A DNA stretch of 9,263 nucleotides from the NCBI GenBank assembly GCA_964427175.1, contig CAYRTP010000100.1:1-9263 (forward strand), read 5' to 3'. The position numbers and the translations under genes were made by a program. This document shows positions 1-4,715 of this stretch, piece by piece. The notes below the pieces were generated by a model, which made no database searches, was not told the DNA's origin, and saw nothing but the letters and a program-made list of their open reading frames with translations. How positions within the stretch are numbered: position 1 is the stretch's first letter; each line of letters starts with the position of its first letter. This stretch comes from CAMEON01 sp964427175. GTDB lineage: Bacteria > Bacillota > Clostridia > Oscillospirales > CAG-272.

Positions 1-285
1 GGAGATGGAAAACTTCCGCTTTTTATGCGAGCCGTCACGGTAGGACTGCTCGATCTTATCGATTCGGTGAAGAATATCACGGGCATAATCCATAAACTCC
101 TCACCATCGGGAGTCAAAACCATTCCTTTCGCGCTGCGTTGGAATATGGTAATTCCAAGATCGGCTTCGAGCTCTTTGATGGATCGGCTGATATTTGGTT
201 GCGCGATCATCAGCGTTTCCGATGCTTTATTCAGCGAGCCCAGTCTTGCGACTTCGACCGCGTATTTCATATGTAGAATATTCAT
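1..285 (-). CDS. LysR-family transcriptional regulator, N-terminal part (cut by window edge)
   Basis: Ninety-five codons are read on the minus strand from ATG at 285 to the left edge, so the effector-binding domain lies outside the window. The protein begins MNILHMKYAVEVARLGSLNK and has the winged helix-turn-helix of LysR regulators: the segment around residues 18-45 carries the typical A-x-x-L-x-x-A-Q-P-N-I-S-R-S-I-K-E-L-E pattern. It is followed by the LG-x-x-x-F-x-R wing and the TPDGEEF linker at about residues 58-64. The start is supported by AAAGGAGG (complement of 294-301), 8 nt upstream of the ATG. LysR proteins are usually tetrameric, ligand-responsive regulators that often control a divergent neighbour. 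The divergent neighbour here is the attenuator-controlled operon, but nothing in the sequence proves that this protein regulates it. The family call is very firm; ligand and target are unknown. Confidence 0.93.
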   Translation of the reverse strand, partial: MNILHMKYAVEVARLGSLNKASETLMIAQPNISRSIKELEADLGITIFQRSAKGMVLTPDGEEFMDYARDILHRIDKIEQSYRDGSHKKRKFSIS

Positions 286-330
286 ATACAAGTCCTCCTT
301 TCATTTTTGCTCTGCTTGCATACTCTATTT

Positions 331-359
331 ATTATATCACAAAATCGTTTATAAATCAA
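331..359 (-). promoter_or_regulatory. Promoter of the LysR-family gene (P1)
   Basis: On the minus strand TTGATT (354-359) and TATAAT (331-336) are separated by exactly 17 nt. The -10 is preceded by TGTGA, giving an extended TGn element. It sits about 45 bp upstream of the LysR-family start codon, in an AT-rich stretch. The call rests on sequence alone. Confidence 0.75.
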
Positions 360-360
360 G

Positions 361-525
361 AATGTTCGATGGATTTGTTGGAGATATCACAGTGAAAGGG
401 GCTGAGTCATTTTGTATAAAACAAAAAACGCATAGTGTCAAAGGCCCTTCGTGTTTTCAACTGCGGATTTTTTCATTCTGTGTCTGTGTTAAACCAACGG
501 TTGATGAAAACATTCCGCTCCCCCA
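361..525. other. Divergent intergenic region with no recognised gene
   Basis: This 165-bp AT-rich stretch separates promoters P1 and P2. Open frames cross it on both strands, but none has a ribosome binding site or a recognisable protein. It is a natural place for an operator of the LysR-type protein. No clear dyad stands out; a TATCACA word at 385-391 repeats the one inside P1 (335-341), which is weak evidence only. Confidence 0.5.
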
Positions 526-554
526 TTGACAACCGTCCAAGAATGTGATATAAT
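526..554 (+). promoter_or_regulatory. Strong sigma-A-type promoter of the leader and ABC operon (P2)
   Basis: A consensus TTGACA (526-531) and a consensus TATAAT (549-554) are 17 nt apart, with an extended -10 (TGATATAAT). The start of transcription is expected near 561, giving an untranslated leader of about 38 nt before the first small ORF. Such a near-perfect promoter fits an operon whose control is exerted after initiation, by attenuation. Confidence 0.9.
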
Positions 555-565
555 GACAGTACAGT

Positions 566-577
566 AAATTCTGAATA
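566..577 (+). promoter_or_regulatory. Operator-like near-palindrome downstream of P2
   Basis: AAATTCTGAATA contains the perfect dyad ATTC-T-GAAT and begins 12 nt after the last base of the -10 box, around +6. The same element with A at the centre occurs at 6828-6839, with identical spacing from the -10 of promoter P4. A repressor bound here would block early elongation or initiation. The XRE-type protein encoded at 2695-2937 is one candidate binder. This is inference from position and symmetry only. Confidence 0.4.
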
Positions 578-598
578 AAGCCAAAGGAGGCGATGATT

Positions 599-649
599 AT
601 GATGAACTTATATTTGTCGGATGTCATTTTGCCGCCTGCGGTATGCTGA
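599..649 (+). CDS. 16-residue regulatory leader peptide (uORF1)
   Basis: The peptide MMNLYLSDVILPPAVC is preceded by a textbook AAAGGAGG (583-590) spaced 8 nt from the first ATG at 599. ATGs also occur in frame at 593 and 602; 593 is too close to the ribosome binding site. Codons 7-9 (TCG GAT GTC) contain the 5' arm of antiterminator 1, so ribosome position on this ORF decides which RNA structure forms. Codons 12-13 are a Pro-Pro pair, a known difficult sequence for ribosomes. A ribosome completing the ORF disrupts the antiterminator, whereas one held at the first codons leaves it free. The peptide itself need not have a function. It is too short for homology, and the call rests on ribosome binding site, position and structure. 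Confidence 0.8.
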   Translation: MMNLYLSDVILPPAVC

Positions 650-684
650 ACGCAAGGATTATTGAGTATTTGATGCACATCCGA
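617..684 (+). promoter_or_regulatory. Antiterminator 1: leader codons pair with the 5' arm of terminator 1
   Basis: TCGGATGT (617-624) is the exact reverse complement of ACATCCGA (677-684). The second element overlaps the 5' arm of terminator 1 (676-683), so the two hairpins exclude each other. The 5' arm lies inside uORF1 codons 7-9 and would be covered by a translating ribosome. This is the classic geometry of ribosome-mediated transcription attenuation. Confidence 0.75.
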
Positions 685-701
685 TCTCGGGTGTGTTTTT
701 T
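676..701 (+). terminator. Leader terminator 1
   Basis: CACATCC (676-682) pairs with GGGTGTG (689-695), six Watson-Crick pairs and one G-U. G683-C688 can add an eighth pair, leaving a 4-nt loop. A run of six T follows at once (696-701). It lies 26 nt after the stop of uORF1 and within the leader of the ABC operon, so it acts as an attenuator rather than a gene-end terminator. Confidence 0.85.
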
Positions 702-749
702 GTTTGCTTGAATATATTTTCTTTGGCAAACGTATAGCTTTATGCACCC
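689..749 (+). promoter_or_regulatory. Antiterminator 2: 3' arm of terminator 1 pairs with the 5' arm of terminator 2
   Basis: GGGTGTGT (689-696) can pair with ATGCACCC (742-749) over eight positions, two of them G-U. This uses the 3' arm of terminator 1 and the 5' arm of terminator 2, so it excludes both terminators but is compatible with antiterminator 1. A small hairpin, GTTTGC (702-707) with GCAAAC (726-731), sits inside and would bring the two arms together. The pairing can be seen; its use in vivo is inferred. Confidence 0.55.
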
Positions 750-765
750 GCAGGGGTGCTTTTTT
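744..765 (+). terminator. Leader terminator 2
   Basis: GCACCC (744-749) pairs perfectly with GGGTGC (754-759) around a GCAG loop, followed directly by six T (760-765). It lies 43 nt after terminator 1 and 130 nt before the ATPase gene. It would stop any transcript that escapes the first terminator unless its 5' arm is sequestered. Confidence 0.85.
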
Positions 766-801
766 GCTTTTCAAAGCGATTTTCGTGGAAAGCCCTCGGA
801 T

Positions 802-849
802 ATGAGTCAAACGGAAAATTCAGCCAAACGAAAGGAGAATTTTTTATGA
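802..849 (+). CDS. Possible 15-residue ORF overlapping uORF2
   Basis: The frame MSQTENSAKRKENFL ends with a TGA (847-849) that overlaps the ATG of the next small ORF at 846, an ATGA junction. There is no convincing ribosome binding site in front of its ATG, so it may not be translated. It is recorded because the overlap would couple it to uORF2 if it were. Confidence 0.25.
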   Translation: MSQTENSAKRKENFL

Positions 850-896
850 TGACCGCCATTGCAACACGTTTGAAAAAGGAAAGAGGGGATGCTTAA
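846..896 (+). CDS. 16-residue small ORF coupled to the ATPase gene (uORF2)
   Basis: The ORF encodes MMTAIATRLKKERGDA and has a strong ribosome binding site, AAAGGAG (831-837), 8 nt before ATG 846. Its TAA stop shares a base with the ATG of the ATPase gene (TAATG, 894-898). The ATPase gene's own Shine-Dalgarno GAGGGG (883-888) lies inside its last codons. The arrangement suggests translational coupling, in which ribosomes ending here re-initiate at 896. Like uORF1 it begins ATGATG and has 16 residues. No homology can be claimed. Confidence 0.6.
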   Translation: MMTAIATRLKKERGDA

Positions 897-2698
897 TGAA
901 GAGATTAGCCTATTTTTTGCGTAACATGGATAACGATACGTCAACCTACAAGGAAATGTACGAGGGTGCTTTGGTCGTGCATGATCCGGATATGCCGGAT
1001 GCTCCGCCATACGGCGATAATGAACCCATATATTATAACGAAGGCGTCGGATACGAAATATCCCATACCCATAAATTAGCCCAGGATAAACCAACTGTGA
1101 CCATCAAGATTCCCGTGGAAAAGTTGAATCTGACGGTGTTCGATTGGGCTTGCGCGGCATTTTGCTACCAAAGATTCAGACTGTATATGGATCGTTTGAA
1201 TGAAGGCCTGTGGAATCGCGCCAGACCCGACGAGGAAAACGGCAAGTATATTTTGGCTCCTTATTCCAGTTCCATCATGCCCAACAACTACGCCTATTTT
1301 TCAGAGTGGATTCATCAGTGGTACGAAAACGCCTCGGGAAGACACGTTTGGATCGTGAAGAATGAAACTCCTTCCGGGATGAAGCCCATGATGAATTTCC
1401 GAATTCAAGTACAGTTGCCCAAACGAAAGCTCCGCAAAACCATTCAAATGCTTTGCAGAGATCTGCCGGAGGCCGTGGAGCAATTCATAGCGGAATTTGA
1501 TTTCCGAAAATTGCAACAGGTGCAGGATTTGACCGAAAAACAATCCGCCATCCGCGCCTGGCTGAAGGGAAGCAACTATTGCGCCTTCATAGCCAACGGC
1601 AGTATTCTGCCCCGAGCCAAGGGAACCGACCTGCCCATGACGGATGCCATCCCGTTCCAATCCACACCCGATGATGAAATTGAGGTTTGCGGTGTGCGCG
1701 GTATGGGCATCAAAAAGGGCGTCACCGTCATCACAGGTGGCGGCTATTCGGGAAAATCCACCCTGCTGGATGCGATCTCCGTGGGAATCTACGACCATAC
1801 CCTCGGTGACGGCCGAGAGCTTTGCATCACCGACGAGAGTGCCGTAACCATCTCCGCCGAGGACGGACGAAGCGTGAAGCACGTCAATATTTCGCCCTTT
1901 ATCAAGTGGTTGCCCGGCGGGGATACCCGTGATTTCTCCACCGACCATGCATCGGGGTCCACCTCCCAGGCGGCCAATATCATGGAGGCCATGGATTGCG
2001 GCGCAAAGCTGTTGCTCATTGACGAGGACAGAAGTGCCACCAACTTCATGATCCGTGACCGTATGATGAAGGAGTTGATTGCCAAGGAGCCCATCACTCC
2101 CTTTACCGACCGAGTCAACGAGCTTCACAAGACACACGGTGTCTCCACCATCCTCGTCATCGGCGGTAGCGGTGAATATCTGTCAGTAGCCGACAAGATC
2201 TACATGATGGAGGATTATCTCATCCACGACGTGACCGAGCACTCCAAGCGTATTTGCGCTTCTCACAATGTCCAGACCGAACTCCCTCTGTCTGCGAACT
2301 GGGAGCAACACAGAACCCTGTATTCCGACGGCTTTTCCTCCTATCCCGATCGAAGCGGCACCGAAAAGCTGGAGGTTTCGGACATGGGCTTTGTCATCAT
2401 CGGTGATGAGAAGATCGACGTGCGGGGACTGCACGATATTGTCTCCACCCGCCAACTGGATACCCTTGGGTTTATGATTCGCTACCTGGAGGTATCCAAC
2501 ACCGACCGAAAGATTGATATTGAGAAGAAGATCGACGAGTTGTACGCGCGCATCGACGGGGAAGGTTTGGATTTCCTCTATTCCTCGTTCTTTACTACCT
2601 GCGAACGTTTTTTAGATCTGCCTCGTAAGCAGGAATCGGTGGCGCTGGTCAACCGTATGCGGAAGATCCATATGGTAAAGGACGGTGATGTGTATTGA
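896..2698 (+). CDS. ABC-class P-loop ATPase (PF09818/COG3044-type), 600 aa
   Basis: The protein matches my knowledge of the 'predicted ATPase of the ABC class' family. A roughly 250-residue N-terminal region of unknown role is followed by a P-loop GGGYSGKST at residues 281-289. A family-specific SGSTSQAANI segment (from about 353) stands where ABC proteins have their signature. A Walker B-like LLLIDEDRSATNFMIRD has its acidic triad at D376-E377-D378, and LVIGGSGEYLSVAD lies near 420-432. It has no membrane segments and is not a transporter subunit of the usual kind. The only well-studied relative I know of is trypanosomal MRB1590, an RNA-binding ATPase of kinetoplast RNA editing; bacterial members have no settled function. 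The ATG at 896 has GAGGGG 7 nt upstream and overlaps the uORF2 stop. The last 4 bases overlap the next gene. Its place as first gene behind a ribosome-sensing attenuator suggests a role in the response to translation stress, but this is inference. Length is near the usual size for the family. Confidence 0.88.
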   Translation: MKRLAYFLRNMDNDTSTYKEMYEGALVVHDPDMPDAPPYGDNEPIYYNEGVGYEISHTHKLAQDKPTVTIKIPVEKLNLTVFDWACAAFCYQRFRLYMDRLNEGLWNRARPDEENGKYILAPYSSSIMPNNYAYFSEWIHQWYENASGRHVWIVKNETPSGMKPMMNFRIQVQLPKRKLRKTIQMLCRDLPEAVEQFIAEFDFRKLQQVQDLTEKQSAIRAWLKGSNYCAFIANGSILPRAKGTDLPMTDAIPFQSTPDDEIEVCGVRGMGIKKGVTVITGGGYSGKSTLLDAISVGIYDHTLGDGRELCITDESAVTISAEDGRSVKHVNISPFIKWLPGGDTRDFSTDHASGSTSQAANIMEAMDCGAKLLLIDEDRSATNFMIRDRMMKELIAKEPITPFTDRVNELHKTHGVSTILVIGGSGEYLSVADKIYMMEDYLIHDVTEHSKRICASHNVQTELPLSANWEQHRTLYSDGFSSYPDRSGTEKLEVSDMGFVIIGDEKIDVRGLHDIVSTRQLDTLGFMIRYLEVSNTDRKIDIEKKIDELYARIDGEGLDFLYSSFFTTCERFLDLPRKQESVALVNRMRKIHMVKDGDVY

Positions 2699-2937
2699 CC
2701 ATACCAACCTATGATATTACAATCGCGGACAAAATCAAGGAATATCGCATGAAAAACAAACTATCTATGAAGGATTTCGGCAAGCTGATCGGCGTATCGG
2801 CCCAGGCGGTATGCAAGTGGGAGCAGAACGTATGCTGTCCCGATATTGTCTTCCTGCCCCATCTGGCACGCATACTCGGATGTTCGACGGACGACTTCTT
2901 TGAAATGCACGGAGGTGATGCGAATGAATCGAATTAA
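2695..2937 (+). CDS. Small XRE-type helix-turn-helix protein, 80 aa
   Basis: This is a stand-alone XRE/Cro-type DNA-binding domain. The core runs from about residue 10 to 70, with the helix-turn-helix at about 25-44 (MKDFGKLIGVSAQAVCKWEQ) followed by the usual PDI-x-x-LPxLARILGCSTDDFF end. There is no sensor domain. It starts with TTG at 2695 inside the stop of the ATPase gene (TTGA overlap). An in-frame stop lies just upstream, and the first ATG (2749, residue 19) would cut into the domain, so TTG is the sensible start. AAAGGA at 2677-2682 is a rather distant ribosome binding site. Its last 14 bases overlap the first ABC gene. It may autoregulate the operon, perhaps through the near-palindrome at 566-577; that is a guess. 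It has four cysteines (residues 40, 47, 48 and one in LGCS), which could be redox- or metal-active but may be chance. Confidence 0.88.
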   Translation: MTIPTYDITIADKIKEYRMKNKLSMKDFGKLIGVSAQAVCKWEQNVCCPDIVFLPHLARILGCSTDDFFEMHGGDANESN

Positions 2938-4714
2938 ACTGATTTCAAAATCCATGGCTTACTCATGGAAACTGGTGCTTGAGTCCAGTAAATGGATGAT
3001 CTTTCTGTATTTCGCGCTGAGGATCGCCACAACATCCTTTCCGCTCTTGTCTGCATTTTTGCTGAAATACGTTTTGGATGAGCTGGTCGCAGAGGCTCCC
3101 GCAGTCGATCGGGTTCTGACGGCAGTCGTCCTATATGGTCTTTCTCTGGTGGTCAACGAAGGATTTAATTCGGCCTGTATGCAGACGCAAAAGACTATTG
3201 AGGATAAGGGCAGGCACCTGTTCCAGTGCCGCTTGGCCGAAAAGCTTTCGGCACTCCCTATGGACGTGCTGGATTCCTCCGAGGGCAGGGATCTGATCGA
3301 CGATGTGAAATACACAGAATTTACGGCCGTATTCCTATCCTTGCGGTTCGTCACCATTGTCTCATACCTGTACACCTTCGTCGTTGCATTCGCCACGCTT
3401 TGGATGTTCTCGCCAGAGTTTTCGCTGGTTCTTCTGCTGCTTACCATACCGAGTAATATTTTCAGAGAATATTATGCCCATAAATCCGAGCAGTTGCGAG
3501 AGAAGACCGCACCCGACGTGCGCAGATTCCACTACTACCGCTGGATGCTCACCGATTCGTGGCCGGCCAAGGACGTGCGAATGTACGATCTGACCGACTC
3601 CATCAAAGCCCGTTACGAGGAGGAAAGGCAGGCTTACGTCAAGGCCAACAAGGCACTGGATAAGAAGGAGCTACACGGCTCGGTGGGAATCGAACTGCTT
3701 CGCAGAATTGGAGAAGCTGTCTTTATTGCCTATGTCATTTATCGAGCGGTAAACGGCACCATCGGTATCGGTGACGTCGCGCTCTACATCGGTTTTTCCG
3801 CAAGGGCCTCTGTTTCCTTTGAAAATATCACATGGCAGACCTTGGATCTGTTCAGCCGCATATCTGAGCTGATGGAGAAGCTATTCGATTTCTATGCCAT
3901 TCCAACACAAAAAAAAGGCGGGGGACGGAGATTAGATTCCTTTGAAAGCCTCACCTTTGTCAACGTGTGCTTCAAGTATCCCCATACCGACAAATACGTA
4001 CTGAACGGTGTTTCCTTCACGCTGAACAAGGGGGATAAGCTCTCCATCGTTGGCATCAACGGTTCGGGAAAATCCACCATCATCAAGCTGATGCTGGGGC
4101 TTTATGAAATCGAGTCGGGGCAAATTCTCATCAACGGCTACCCCATGTCGGATTACGATATGCGGGACGTGCGCAAACTCTTTTCGGCTCTGTTCCAGAG
4201 CTTTGTGCAGTACCCGTTGACCCTGCGGGAAAACATCGCCCTATCTTCGCTTGAGCGTATGGATCACAGCGACGAGATTGAAGGTGCCTTGACACAAAGC
4301 GGCGTATATGAGGATATCGAGCCCAAGCTGGAAAATGGCCTGGATTCCTTCATGACTCGTCAGTTTGATGACAAGGGAACCGAACTTTCCCGAGGACAAT
4401 GGCAGAAGATCGTACTGTCCCGTGCCTACTTCAAAAACGCTCCCATCATCATCCTTGACGAGCCCTCCGCCGCGCTGGATGCGGAGGCAGAGGACAGGAT
4501 CTTCAAGAATTTCGAGGCCATATCCGACGGCAAAACCGGCATTATGATCTCCCATCGAATTTCGAGCGCGCGGATGTCCAATAAGATCATCGTGCTGGAC
4601 GACGGCAAAATTACCGAGCAGGGAACCCACGACGAGTTGGTTTCTCGGAACGGTCTGTATGCCAAGCTCTATAACCTCCAGCGCGAGAAATACACGATAA
4701 AGGCGGGTGATTGA
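2924..4714 (+). CDS. ABC exporter half-transporter 1 (membrane domain fused to ATPase), 596 aa
   Basis: This is a type IV (exporter-type) ABC half-transporter. The N-terminal 320 residues contain several hydrophobic spans (about 25-50, 64-80, 140-180 and 255-285). The nucleotide-binding domain has Walker A GINGSGKST (377-385), Q-loop Q425, signature LSRGQ (488-492), Walker B IIILDEP with D512-E513, and H-loop H544. All catalytic residues for ATP hydrolysis are present, but the signature reads LSRGQ instead of LSGGQ. The frame is open upstream to ATG 2846, but GGAGGTG (2911-2917) is best placed for ATG 2924, which also gives a normal N-terminus; ATG 2918 is too close to it. The gene overlaps the XRE gene by 14 bp, and its stop lies one base before the start of the second ABC gene. 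It is expected in the cytoplasmic membrane as one half of a dimer with the next product. Drug, lipid or peptide export are all possible. Confidence 0.92.
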   Translation: MNRIKLISKSMAYSWKLVLESSKWMIFLYFALRIATTSFPLLSAFLLKYVLDELVAEAPAVDRVLTAVVLYGLSLVVNEGFNSACMQTQKTIEDKGRHLFQCRLAEKLSALPMDVLDSSEGRDLIDDVKYTEFTAVFLSLRFVTIVSYLYTFVVAFATLWMFSPEFSLVLLLLTIPSNIFREYYAHKSEQLREKTAPDVRRFHYYRWMLTDSWPAKDVRMYDLTDSIKARYEEERQAYVKANKALDKKELHGSVGIELLRRIGEAVFIAYVIYRAVNGTIGIGDVALYIGFSARASVSFENITWQTLDLFSRISELMEKLFDFYAIPTQKKGGGRRLDSFESLTFVNVCFKYPHTDKYVLNGVSFTLNKGDKLSIVGINGSGKSTIIKLMLGLYEIESGQILINGYPMSDYDMRDVRKLFSALFQSFVQYPLTLRENIALSSLERMDHSDEIEGALTQSGVYEDIEPKLENGLDSFMTRQFDDKGTELSRGQWQKIVLSRAYFKNAPIIILDEPSAALDAEAEDRIFKNFEAISDGKTGIMISHRISSARMSNKIIVLDDGKITEQGTHDELVSRNGLYAKLYNLQREKYTIKAGD

Positions 4715-4715
4715 C

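Noticed and set aside
146..529. Open frame of 127 codons across the LysR gene start and the divergent intergenic region
   Set aside because: It is antisense to the LysR coding region, has no ribosome binding site or known motifs, and runs through promoter P1.
457..810. Minus-strand open frame of 117 codons opposite the leader
   Set aside because: It is the complement of the promoter, uORF1 and both terminators, with no ribosome binding site and no family resemblance.
793..887. CCCTC (793-797) pairing with GAGGG (883-887) to hide the ATPase ribosome binding site
   Set aside because: It is only 5 bp long across 85 nt, without extension. It is too weak to claim, though it would fit translational control.
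1301..2137. Long minus-strand open frame (278 codons) inside the ATPase gene
   Set aside because: It is a shadow of a gene with strong codon bias and recognisable motifs on the plus strand; the antisense translation shows no domain.
2846..2923. Upstream extension of the first ABC gene to ATG 2846
   Set aside because: The extra 26 residues overlap the XRE gene out of frame and are not transporter-like; GGAGGTG at 2911 fits ATG 2924.
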